A stretch of DNA of 64,000 bases from Microbacterium sp. (GTDB taxonomy: Bacteria > Actinomycetota > Actinomycetes > Actinomycetales > Microbacteriaceae), in contig PNMM01000002.1 in NCBI GenBank assembly GCA_013823625.1, positions 248,001 through 312,000 on the forward strand, written 5' to 3'. Numbering within the stretch: the first letter of the stretch is position 1; each line of letters starts with the position of its first letter. The position numbers and the translations under genes are program-made. The notes beneath the pieces were generated by a model that worked only from the letters and a program-made list of their open reading frames with translations, did no database searches and had not been told where the DNA came from. This document shows positions 35,608 through 43,502 of this stretch, piece after piece.

Positions 35608-36420
35608 TTAGTCGTCGGAGGGCGCGGCGCTCGGCTCGGCGCTCGTCGCGGCGCTCGGCTCGGCACTTGGCTCGGCGGGCGCGGCCTGCGCCGCTCGTGA
35701 CCGCCGGCGCATCACGACCGCGAGCAGGGCTCCCAGCCCGACGCCCACTGCGATGAGGCCGCCCGCGACGATGAGCGGAATCTGGCCGGCCGCCGCGCGC
35801 GCCTCCAGCGCCGCCGTGGCGCAGGCCTCGGTCGTCGCGAGTTCGAGGGTGAGCGGGTCGAAGGGCTCGCCCTCGGGGTAGGTGCCAAAAGCCTCGGCCC
35901 CGTCAGCCGTCAGGGTCAGCGGGATGCTCTCGATGAGCAGCCCGTCACCCGCCACGCTCCACTGCGCGGCTGCGAGGTCGCCCGTGAGAAACCGCACGCC
36001 CGCCGAGTCAATCGGCACGAAGTCTTGCGTCGTTCCGCGCACGTCAACGACGACTACGAGTTGCTCGGGGCTCTCGACGACGAGCCGCACGCTCGAGATC
36101 GTGGTGTCGAGAATGCCCTCGTGCCCCGTGAACCGCATCGCGCCGTCAACGCCGAGCTCGCCGGTCAGACCCTGAAGGTCGATCGATCCGGCCAGATCGT
36201 CGCTGAAGAAGGCAGGGGTGGCGTAGCCAATGTCGCCCTCGGTGCTCCACTCGCCGTTGGCGATCGACCCGCTGATGTACGCCCGAAACGACTCTTTGAA
36301 GCCCCACGTGAACGAGCCGGCCTCGGCCGTGCACGCGTCGCCCGGTGCGGCGTTAGCCCCGATGACCGGCACGGGCAATGCGAGTGCCGCAGCGGCGGCG
36401 AGAGCGAGCGCGGCGATCAT
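35608..36420 (-). CDS. HtaA domain heme-binding surface protein
   Basis: A 270-residue protein with a signal peptide, one HtaA domain (FTWGFKESFRAYISGSIANG from about residue 38, with TGHEGILDTTI further on), a membrane helix (GQIPLIVAGGLIAVGVGLGA) and a cytosolic tail repeating A-E-P-S-A. HtaA domains of corynebacteria bind heme at the surface and pass it to HmuT. The gene starts 7 bases after the elaA stop on the same strand, so it is co-transcribed with elaA. It is placed within 1 kb of hmuT, which supports a heme role. Confidence 0.82.
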   Translation of the reverse strand: MIAALALAAAAALALPVPVIGANAAPGDACTAEAGSFTWGFKESFRAYISGSIANGEWSTEGDIGYATPAFFSDDLAGSIDLQGLTGELGVDGAMRFTGHEGILDTTISSVRLVVESPEQLVVVVDVRGTTQDFVPIDSAGVRFLTGDLAAAQWSVAGDGLLIESIPLTLTADGAEAFGTYPEGEPFDPLTLELATTEACATAALEARAAAGQIPLIVAGGLIAVGVGLGALLAVVMRRRSRAAQAAPAEPSAEPSAATSAEPSAAPSDD

Positions 36421-36427
36421 GGTGCGT

Positions 36428-36919
36428 TCAGCGTACGGGGTCGGTCGTGGGCGCCGGCTGTGCCGCCCGATACATGCCGATGTGCGGGATGCCCGCCTCG
36501 AGATACTCCTCGCCGTAGGCCTCGAAGCCCACGGCGGCGTACAGCGGCTGAATGTAGCTCTGGGCGTGCAAGGCCAGCGGCTCGGCTCCGTGACGCTGGA
36601 TGACGTGATCGAGCAATCGGCGTGAGAGACCCTCGCCGCGGCGGTCAGCGCGGGTGACGGCGCGGCCGATCAGGCGGCGAGCATCCCGATTGCCGGGTTG
36701 TGGCTCGTCGTCAACGATGACCCGCAGGTAAGCGGCGGGCCCGTGTTCGTCAGTGATCCACACGTGTTCGGTCGACTCGTCGCGGTCGCGCTCGTCGAGT
36801 TCGGGCTCGTCGATGCGCTGCTCGAGAAAGAACACCTCGGTGCGCAATTGAGCGAGTTCGAAGAACTCGTCGCGCGTCAGGTGACTCCAGGTTCTCTCGA
36901 TCGGGGAAGAGTCGGGCAC
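36428..36919 (-). CDS. elaA: ElaA-like GNAT acetyltransferase
   Basis: A 163-residue GNAT protein of the ElaA type. The N-terminal LAQLRTEVFFLEQ helix and the acetyl-CoA loop IGRAVTRADRRGEGLSRRLL are diagnostic, followed by LHAQSYIQPLYAAVGFEAYG. It should transfer an acetyl group to an unknown substrate. The start is GTG. It is divergent from msrB by 55 bases. Confidence 0.85.
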   Translation of the reverse strand: MPDSSPIERTWSHLTRDEFFELAQLRTEVFFLEQRIDEPELDERDRDESTEHVWITDEHGPAAYLRVIVDDEPQPGNRDARRLIGRAVTRADRRGEGLSRRLLDHVIQRHGAEPLALHAQSYIQPLYAAVGFEAYGEEYLEAGIPHIGMYRAAQPAPTTDPVR

Positions 36920-36974
36920 GCGAGCGAGTTTAATGGGGGGAGATCAACCGCCTGCGGGCGAGGAGCGAGGAATC

Positions 36975-37406
36975 ATGGGCGAGAACCCGGCAACCAGCGG
37001 CAAGGCGTACGCGGTCGAGAAGACCGAAGACGAGTGGCGCGCCGAGCTCGGCGAAGAGCGCTACCAGGTGCTGCGCGAGGCGGGCACCGAGCGCGCCTGG
37101 ACGGGCGAGCTGCTCGACGAGAGCCGCTCGGGCATCTACACGTGCGGCGCGTGCAACGCCGAGCTGTTCGTCGCCGGCACGAAGTTCGACTCGGGCTGCG
37201 GTTGGCCGAGCTTCTACGAGTCGGTGCGCCCCGAAGCCGTTGAGCTCATCGAAGACACCTCGCTCGGCATGGTGCGCACCGAAGTGCGCTGCGCCACCTG
37301 CGGCTCGCACCTCGGCCACGTTTTCCCCGACGGGTTCGGCACGCCCACGGGCGACCGCTACTGCATGAACTCGCTCGCGCTCGACTTCACGCCGACGGCG
37401 GAGTAA
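36975..37406 (+). CDS. msrB: Peptide-methionine (R)-S-oxide reductase
   Basis: A 143-residue repair enzyme that reduces methionine-R-sulfoxide. Two CxxC pairs (CGAC and CATC) bind structural zinc, GCGWPSFY lines the site, and the catalytic Cys lies in RYCMNSLAL near the end. A GAGG-containing site precedes the ATG at 36975. Its 3' end overlaps the convergent DMT gene by 20 bases. Confidence 0.94.
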   Translation: MGENPATSGKAYAVEKTEDEWRAELGEERYQVLREAGTERAWTGELLDESRSGIYTCGACNAELFVAGTKFDSGCGWPSFYESVRPEAVELIEDTSLGMVRTEVRCATCGSHLGHVFPDGFGTPTGDRYCMNSLALDFTPTAE

Positions 37407-38409
37407 CCGCGCTACGGCGTCGCGGCCACCGGATGCTCGCCACGAGCACCCCGGCCAGCGCGAGCATCACGGCAACCGCCGTGGCGCTCGTCGACCCTGG
37501 GCCCAGCGGAGCAACCACGTCGAAGACGAGCGAGGCCGCGAGCTGCCCGGTCACGAGGCACAGGCCCAAGACGAGCACGCCGATGCGCGCCACCGTGAGG
37601 GTTTGAATCGCGATGAAGATCGCGCCGACCGCGCCGCCGAGGTAGAGCACGGGGTTGGTCGGGAGCGCCTCGGGCAGGCCGACCAGCAGCAGGTGCGTGA
37701 CGGTCGCCACGAAGAGTGCGGCTGAACCGACCGTGAAGTTGATCGTCGTCGCAGCGAGGGCCGACTGAGCTTCGGCCCGCACGCGGCCATTGAGGCCCTG
37801 CTGAAAAGCAACAGCGACGCCCGCGAGCAGAGGCAGCACGATCGCAGCAACGGGGAATCCGTCGCCACCCAGTCGAGGAATGACCGCGACGGCCACCGCG
37901 CCAACGGTGAGGGCAGCTCCGACCACGCGCGCCGGGGCAACCGCGGTGCGCCGAGCCCCGGCGAATCCGGTGGCGTCGAGCGTCAAGCCCGTCACCGTTT
38001 GGCCGGTGACGATGGCAATCGTGAAGATCGCCACGCCGAGCATGCCGGCTACGAGGCTTTGGGCGAGCACGAAGTAGGCGCCCGCCAAGCCGCCCAAGAG
38101 CATCCACCAGGCGAGTCGACCCTGTCGCACTTCGGTCAGCACACGCGCAAACCCCGCTCGGCCCCGAGGCGACAGCGCGAGCAGCACGAGCAAGATCACC
38201 CATCCGCTGCCGAACGAGATGAGGGCCGCGGTGTAGCCGTCGTCGAGGCGTTGCCCCAGCTCGCCGTTGATGCGACTCTGCGTCGCGACGCCGACGCCTG
38301 CGACGAGAGTTGCGGCGATCGCGAGCACCGTGCGGGCGCGCGAGCCCTGCTCGGGGTGCGGCGCCGGGCCGGCGGCGGGTGCCGGGCTCGACAACGGTGG
38401 GGTGCTCAT
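37387..38409 (-). CDS. DMT superfamily (DUF606/YdcZ-type) membrane transporter
   Basis: A 340-residue integral membrane protein with about ten hydrophobic segments in two homologous halves. The duplicated pattern QSRINGELGQRL...ISFGSGW and QQGLNGRVRAEAQS...INFTVGS is the hallmark of two fused DUF606 (YdcZ) units. These belong to the drug/metabolite transporter superfamily; the substrate is unknown. The start at 38409 gives a short Pro-rich lead; a start 12 bases earlier is possible. It is divergent from the P450 gene, which may be co-regulated. Confidence 0.82.
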   Translation of the reverse strand: MSTPPLSSPAPAAGPAPHPEQGSRARTVLAIAATLVAGVGVATQSRINGELGQRLDDGYTAALISFGSGWVILLVLLALSPRGRAGFARVLTEVRQGRLAWWMLLGGLAGAYFVLAQSLVAGMLGVAIFTIAIVTGQTVTGLTLDATGFAGARRTAVAPARVVGAALTVGAVAVAVIPRLGGDGFPVAAIVLPLLAGVAVAFQQGLNGRVRAEAQSALAATTINFTVGSAALFVATVTHLLLVGLPEALPTNPVLYLGGAVGAIFIAIQTLTVARIGVLVLGLCLVTGQLAASLVFDVVAPLGPGSTSATAVAVMLALAGVLVASIRWPRRRSAVTPPSA

Positions 38410-38533
38410 CGCCTTCAGCATCCCACGCGCCCTCGTTTGCCGCTGCGGCGCGCTGTGCTGCCGGCCCGCCGCCTCGTTGCGCCGCGTATCCCCCACCCCT
38501 AGCCTGAAACCGTTCGCGCCCAAAGGAGTTCGC

Positions 38534-39769
38534 ATGGTGATCGCACAAGCCGACGTGACCGCGCAGCTCGACGCCGCACGCCGCGAGCAGTTTCCGCGCG
38601 GGGCCGCTCTGACCCTCGACGATCTGACGCTCGCGGGCCGCGAAGGCGTGCTCGATGACCTGCGCGAGCATGAGCCGGTGACGTGGATGCCCGCACTTGG
38701 CGGCTGGCTCGTCACGAGCCGCGACGCCGCGCGTGAGGTACTGAGCCCCACCGCGCCCATGACCGTCGAGGTCGAGCAGAACATGGTGCGCAACTCGCTC
38801 GGGCCCATGATGCTCACGAGTGACGGCGAGTCGCACGATGCGCAGCGGCGGCCCTTCGAGGCGCCTTTCCGCAACCGCGACATCGAGCTGCGCTACGGCG
38901 AGCGCATCTCGGCGCTCGCGCACCGCCTCATCGACGACCTCGGCCCCGCCGCACACGCTGGCGAGCCCTTCGATCTCGGCGCTCGCTTCGCCTCGCCCTT
39001 TGCCGTGCTCATGGCCGGCGAATTGCTCGGGCTCTCGCTCACCGACACCGAGCGCATCGACGGCTTCTACAGTGACTTCGCCGGCGCCATGGAGTACTCG
39101 GGCGACCCCGAACCCATGCGCCGCGCCGACGTGGCGCGCGCTGAGCTCACGGCCATCCTGCTCGAGGAGCTTGAGGCGGCCCGTCGCGCGCCCGGCCACT
39201 CCCTCACATCACAGGTCGCCAACGACGCCTCCCACGGACTCTCTGATGACGAGCTCGCCGCCCAGCTGCGCGTCGTGCTGTTTGGCGCCATCGAGACCAT
39301 TCAGGCCTCGGTCATGAACACGCTTTATCTGTTGGCGCAGCATCCCGACCAAGAAGCTGCGGCGATGGATGACCGCACTCTGCTCGGCGGAGCCCAAGAA
39401 GAAGCACGGCGCCTGATCCCGCCGGTCTCGTTCATCGAGCGCTGGACAGCTGCACCCGTCACGATCGCGGGTATCGAGGTGCCCGCGCGTGAGTTTGTCG
39501 GAGTGAGCGTGCTCGCCGCCAACCGCGACCCCGCGCACTTCGACGACCCGCTGCGCTTCGACCTTGCCCGGGCCAACGCCTCGCGCTCGTTGTCGTTCTC
39601 GTTCGGCGTGCACGCGTGCCTCGGTCTGCACTTGGCACGGGCCCAGACCACCGGCGCCATCACGGCTCTCTGGGATCGCCTGGGGCGACTGCGCGTCGTA
39701 GAGGCGGCAGAACCCGAGGGCTTCGCGTTTCGCAAGCCCGCGGTCATGCGGGTCGCGTCGCAGAAGTGA
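38534..39769 (+). CDS. Cytochrome P450
   Basis: A 411-residue soluble P450. The heme-ligand loop FSFGVHACLGLHLAR near residue 358 carries the Cys thiolate, EARRLIPPVSFIER near 290 carries the ExxR pair, and the I-helix reads LFGAIETIQ near 245. The I-helix has Glu-Thr where many P450s have an acidic/Thr pair, so oxygen activation should work. It hydroxylates an unknown substrate with electrons from partners not encoded nearby. AAAGGAG precedes the ATG. Its terminal codons run up to the tRNA-derived repeats. Confidence 0.92.
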   Translation: MVIAQADVTAQLDAARREQFPRGAALTLDDLTLAGREGVLDDLREHEPVTWMPALGGWLVTSRDAAREVLSPTAPMTVEVEQNMVRNSLGPMMLTSDGESHDAQRRPFEAPFRNRDIELRYGERISALAHRLIDDLGPAAHAGEPFDLGARFASPFAVLMAGELLGLSLTDTERIDGFYSDFAGAMEYSGDPEPMRRADVARAELTAILLEELEAARRAPGHSLTSQVANDASHGLSDDELAAQLRVVLFGAIETIQASVMNTLYLLAQHPDQEAAAMDDRTLLGGAQEEARRLIPPVSFIERWTAAPVTIAGIEVPAREFVGVSVLAANRDPAHFDDPLRFDLARANASRSLSFSFGVHACLGLHLARAQTTGAITALWDRLGRLRVVEAAEPEGFAFRKPAVMRVASQK

Positions 39770-39782
39770 AGCGATGGAGCGG

Positions 39783-40025
39783 TGGAGCCGCCTGTGGGAA
39801 TCGAACCCCGTCGCGCGCAGCGCGAGCGCACCAGGACAAGCCTGCGCGGGGTGACTGGCGTTATGGAGCCGCCTGTGGGAATCGAACCCCGTCGCGCGCA
39901 GCCCGAGCGCACCAGGACGAACCTGGGTGGTGTGACTGGCGTTATGGAGCCGCCTGTGGGAATCGAACCCCGTCGCGCGCAGCGCGAGCGCACCAGGACA
40001 AGCCTGCGCAGGGTGACTGGAGTTA
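39783..40025 (-). repeat. Three 81-bp tandem units each carrying the 3' end of tRNA-Thr
   Basis: Units start at 39783, 39864 and 39945, and the real tRNA starts at 40026, a constant period of 81 bases. Each unit begins with the same 26 bases as the tRNA 3' end (CCA, discriminator, acceptor strand and T-arm, seen on the minus strand), then carries about 55 bases unrelated to the tRNA body. Units 1 and 3 differ from each other at only a few bases; unit 2 differs at more. The units cannot fold as full tRNAs. They lie directly downstream of the tRNA on its transcript strand. Confidence 0.92.
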
Positions 40026-40101
40026 TGGAGCCGCCTGTGGGAATCGAACCCACGACCTTCTCATTACGAGTGAGACGCTCTGCCGACTGAGCTAAGGCGG
40101 C
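40026..40101 (-). tRNA. tRNA-Thr (anticodon CGT), CCA encoded
   Basis: The minus strand folds into a full cloverleaf: GCCGCCT pairs with AGGCGGC, the D-stem is GCTC/GAGC, the anticodon loop CTCGTAA gives CGT, and the T-arm is GTGGG TTCGATT CCCAC. The discriminator is T and CCA (TGG at 40026-40028 on the plus strand) is genomically encoded. Its 3' end recurs three times immediately downstream. Confidence 0.95.
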
Positions 40102-40170
40102 GGACACGGCCGAGGCCGTGACACGAGGTGAAAGCTTAGCCGATTCCGATGACCGGCGCAGACCTCCCGA

Positions 40171-41715
40171 TCAGTTGTCGCAGACGAGCCCGTCGGCCGG
40201 CACGGCGCCGGTGATGAAGTACGCGTCCACGAGATCGTTGATGCACGGGTCGCCTTCGTCGTAGGCGATGTGGCCTTCGCCCACCCACGTGAGCAGCACG
40301 CCGCTCTCGAGTTGTTCGGCGAGTGCCTCGGCCCACTGGTAGGGCGTCGCCGGGTCACCCGTCGTGCCGATCACGAGAATGGGCGCTGCGCCCGCGCCGC
40401 TCACGGGGCCGAGTTCGCCTTCGAACTGGTACGGCCAGTTGGCGCACAGTACGTCGCCGAGCGGCGAGCCTTCGCCCGCAGTGGTCGGCGCGACGGCGCG
40501 AATCTGGGCGTTCTGTTCCGCGATCACGGCGCGGTCGGTTTCAACCGGATAGTCGAGGCAATTGATGGCGATGAACGCTTCGAGCGAGTTGTCAATGTAT
40601 TCGCCGTTCTCGCGCCCGTAGTAGAAGTCGGCGAGAAGGTAGCCCGTTTCGACGACGCCCGTGCGCAACTCCGTGAACATCTGCGACAAGAACGACCACG
40701 ACTCTTCGTCGTAGAGAGCGGTGGCAACCGCGATGTCGAGAACGTTGGCATCGAAGAACCGACCGTCGGCGGCTTCGATGGGGTTTTCGTTCAGTTGGTC
40801 GTAGAGGTCGCTGATGAGCGCGAGGCTCTCGTCGACCGAGCCCGGGAACGGGCAGGCTCCCAGGTCGGGGCACCCCTCAAGGTAGGCGCGGAGCGCCAGC
40901 TCGAATCCTTCTGACTGGGCGAGCACAACCTCGAACGTGGTCGTGGTCGGGTCGGTCGCGCCATCGAGCACGAGCCGGCCGACCTTCTCGGGGAACTGGT
41001 CGGCGTAGCGGGCGCCGATGTCGGTGCCGTAGGAGTATCCGAAGTAGTTGAGCTGGGCATCCCCCACGATCGCTCGCATCATGTCGAGATCTCGAACGGT
41101 GCTGTTGGTGTCAACGAAGCCCAGCAGAGGGCCCGTGTTCTCGGCGCACGCGGTGGCGTAGTCGATCGAGCTCTGGATGATTTCGGCCTCCCACTCGGGC
41201 GTGCCGAACTCGGCCTCGGGAATGCCGAAGATGAACTGGTCGAGGTCGGCCGCATCGGTGTAGCACGTGACGGCGCTCGAACGACCAACGCCGCGTGGGT
41301 CCCAGCCGACAATGTCGAACTCGCGCTGCAGCTCGGCGCTCACGGCAAAGTCGACGCTGTCACGAACGAAGTCGAAACCCGAGGCGCCCGGGCCACCGGG
41401 GTTGATGAAGAGCGAACCCTGTGCCTCACCACTCGTCGCCGGGTGACGCACGAGCGCGAGCTCAATGTCGTCGCCCTCGCCCGGGTTGTCCCAGTCGAGC
41501 GGCGCGATGGCAGTGGCGCACTGGGCGCCGCCGCCGCATCCCGTCCAGGTGAGCACTTGCGTGTAGTACGGCTTGAGGTCTTCTGCGACCTCTTCACCCG
41601 TGGGCGTCGAGACGGTTCCGCCCCCGACAATGCCCTGCAGCCAGCTGGGCACGCAGCCACTCAGCAGCAGCGTCGGAACGAGAATCAGCGAGACAAGAGC
41701 GGCACGTCGGGTCAC
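40171..41715 (-). CDS. Secreted tripeptidyl-aminopeptidase-like alpha/beta hydrolase lipoprotein
   Basis: A 514-residue protein. A signal peptide ends in the lipobox LLSGC near residue 21. FINPGGPGASG near 103 is the oxyanion region, and YFGYSYGT near 225 carries the catalytic Ser. A C-terminal TAP-like domain has VIGTTGDPATPY and a GEGHIAY with the His. Such enzymes release short peptides or act on small esters outside the cell. Its GTG start overlaps the holB stop by 4 bases, so it is the last gene of the topA operon. Confidence 0.88.
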   Translation of the reverse strand: MTRRAALVSLILVPTLLLSGCVPSWLQGIVGGGTVSTPTGEEVAEDLKPYYTQVLTWTGCGGGAQCATAIAPLDWDNPGEGDDIELALVRHPATSGEAQGSLFINPGGPGASGFDFVRDSVDFAVSAELQREFDIVGWDPRGVGRSSAVTCYTDAADLDQFIFGIPEAEFGTPEWEAEIIQSSIDYATACAENTGPLLGFVDTNSTVRDLDMMRAIVGDAQLNYFGYSYGTDIGARYADQFPEKVGRLVLDGATDPTTTTFEVVLAQSEGFELALRAYLEGCPDLGACPFPGSVDESLALISDLYDQLNENPIEAADGRFFDANVLDIAVATALYDEESWSFLSQMFTELRTGVVETGYLLADFYYGRENGEYIDNSLEAFIAINCLDYPVETDRAVIAEQNAQIRAVAPTTAGEGSPLGDVLCANWPYQFEGELGPVSGAGAAPILVIGTTGDPATPYQWAEALAEQLESGVLLTWVGEGHIAYDEGDPCINDLVDAYFITGAVPADGLVCDN

Positions 41716-42872
41716 GAGGCAGAGCCTAGCGCCGGCACCCTTCCGCTTGCTGAAATGAGCATCGCTTCGATCGCCAACACGGGCGGCGTGTTTCCGTCGA
41801 TGCGACGACGGGCCAGAGCGATGGCGTCGAGCGCTGCGAGCGACTGCGCGGCGGTTCCGGCACGCGCGGCCGCCTCGAGTTGACCGCGAATCGCCTCGTT
41901 GACGAGCTCGGTGCCGGCGCCCAACTGCAGCATCGCGAGGTCGCGGTACAGCGACAACAGGTCGACAAGAACGCGGTCGATGCCGTCGCGAACCGAGCGC
42001 GTGGCGCGGCGCTTCTGGTCTTCTTCGAGAGCCTTGAGGCTTGCCCGCAGCCCCACGGGCACACTCGCCCCCGGTTCGATGCCGAGCGAGCGCAAGGCGG
42101 CGGCACGCTCTTCTTCTTCGCGTTCGGCGGTAAACGCTTTGGCATCATCGGTCGCGATCGCGACCAACTGCTCGGCCGCCAGCACGGCGCCGCTCACGCT
42201 CGATACTCCGAGAGCGAGGTCAAGCGTGCGCGAGCGGCGGTCGCGTGCATCGGCGTCGGTCGCCAAGCGCAAGGCCATTCCGATGTGGTTCTGTGACTCT
42301 CGAGCCGCACGCTCGGCGAGCTCGGGGGCAACGCCATCGCGCCGCACGAGCAACTCGGCGACCTCGGCGACGCTCGGAACGCGCAAGCGCACCGTGCGCA
42401 CGCGCGACCGAATCGTCGGAATCAGGTCGGCCGCACTGGGGGCACACAGAATCCACACGGTGCGCGGCGGCGGCTCTTCGAGTGCCTTGAGCAACACGTT
42501 CGAGGTGCGCTCGGCCATGCGATCGGCGTCTTCGATGACGATCACCCGGTAGGGAGCAACGCTCGGCGAGAACTGGCTCTGCGCCACGAGCTGGCGCACT
42601 TCATCGATCGAGATGATGACGCGATCAGTCGCGAGCACGGCAAGGTCGGGGTGCGTGCGGGCCGCAACCTGCGTCGCGGTGCGCTGGGCTTCGGCACCCT
42701 CGGTCGATCCTTGCAACAGCGCCGTGGCGAAGGCGAAGGCGAGGTTCGAGCGGCCCGAGCCGGGTGGGCCCGTGATGAGCCACGAGTGGGTCATGGCGCT
42801 CGGGTCGGCCACGGCATCCCGCAGCGTGGCGATCGCCGCCTCTTGCCCGGTGAGCTCATCCCAGGCGTTCAT
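41712..42872 (-). CDS. holB: DNA polymerase III subunit delta prime
   Basis: A 386-residue AAA+ clamp-loader subunit. GPPGSGRS near residue 35 is the Walker A region with Arg in place of Lys, as often in delta prime, so ATP hydrolysis is unlikely. VIVIEDADRM near 108, LLKALEEPPP near 125 and the SRVRTVRL segment near 157 match the family. The zinc-finger Cys residues seen in many delta prime proteins between Walker A and HPDLAV are absent here. It loads the sliding clamp with DnaX and delta. It is co-transcribed behind topA and tmk. Confidence 0.9.
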   Translation of the reverse strand: MNAWDELTGQEAAIATLRDAVADPSAMTHSWLITGPPGSGRSNLAFAFATALLQGSTEGAEAQRTATQVAARTHPDLAVLATDRVIISIDEVRQLVAQSQFSPSVAPYRVIVIEDADRMAERTSNVLLKALEEPPPRTVWILCAPSAADLIPTIRSRVRTVRLRVPSVAEVAELLVRRDGVAPELAERAARESQNHIGMALRLATDADARDRRSRTLDLALGVSSVSGAVLAAEQLVAIATDDAKAFTAEREEEERAAALRSLGIEPGASVPVGLRASLKALEEDQKRRATRSVRDGIDRVLVDLLSLYRDLAMLQLGAGTELVNEAIRGQLEAAARAGTAAQSLAALDAIALARRRIDGNTPPVLAIEAMLISASGRVPALGSAS

Positions 42873-42881
42873 GCCGCAACC

Positions 42882-43502
42882 CTAGCCGAGCAGGGCTGAC
42901 ACGCGGTCGCGGATGCTCGCCTGCAGCGCATCAACCGGCAACGTTGCGTCGAGCACAAGAAACCGCGCGGGCTCTGCCGCGGCGAGCGCGAGATAGGCGG
43001 CTCGCACGCGCTCATGAAAGGCGGATTCTTCGGCCTCGAGTCGGTCGTAGCGCGTACGGCTGGCGTCGAGCCGCTCGCGCCCGACGGCGGGGTCGAGGTC
43101 GAGCAGCACCGTGAGGTGCGGCAGCAGCCCCTCGGTTGCCCACAGCGACACCTCGCGAACTTCGGTGGGGTCGAGCACGCGCCCCGCGCCCTGATAGGCG
43201 ACAGACGAGTCGAGGTAGCGGTCTTGAATCACGACGTCGCCGCGCTCGAGCGCGGGCCGCACGACCGTGGCGATGTTGTGGGCTCGGTCGGCCGCGTAGA
43301 GAAGCGCCTCAGACCGCGGCGCGATGTAGCCGCGCCGGTGCAAGATGATCTCGCGCAGCTCGAGCCCGAGCTCGGTACCACCGGGCTCGCGGGCTTGCAC
43401 GACCGCGTGCCCGCGCGCCTCAAGCCACTCGGTCAGAGCACCCATCTGAGTGCTCTTGCCCGAGCCATCACCACCCTCGAGGGTGATGAACAATCCGGTC
43501 AT
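42882..43502 (-). CDS. tmk: Thymidylate kinase
   Basis: A 206-residue enzyme that phosphorylates dTMP to dTDP. The P-loop EGGDGSGKST lies at residues 9-18, the dTMP-binding AREPGG near 38, and DRYLDSSVAYQG near 94. The LID region RTRYDRLEAE places it with the actinobacterial type. Its start overlaps the topA stop by 4 bases, and holB follows 9 bases after it. Together they supply and use dTTP in replication. Confidence 0.95.
   Translation of the reverse strand: MTGLFITLEGGDGSGKSTQMGALTEWLEARGHAVVQAREPGGTELGLELREIILHRRGYIAPRSEALLYAADRAHNIATVVRPALERGDVVIQDRYLDSSVAYQGAGRVLDPTEVREVSLWATEGLLPHLTVLLDLDPAVGRERLDASRTRYDRLEAEESAFHERVRAAYLALAAAEPARFLVLDATLPVDALQASIRDRVSALLG

Noticed and set aside
39782-40090. 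Plus-strand open frame repeating MEPPVGIEPRRAQ
   Set aside because: Product of reading the tRNA-derived 81-bp repeats; tRNA 3' ends read this way give a well-known spurious peptide.
39783-40101. CRISPR array
   Set aside because: The unit is 81 bases with 26 bases of tRNA sequence and the intervening parts are themselves similar, so these are tandem repeats and not spacers. No cas genes are present.
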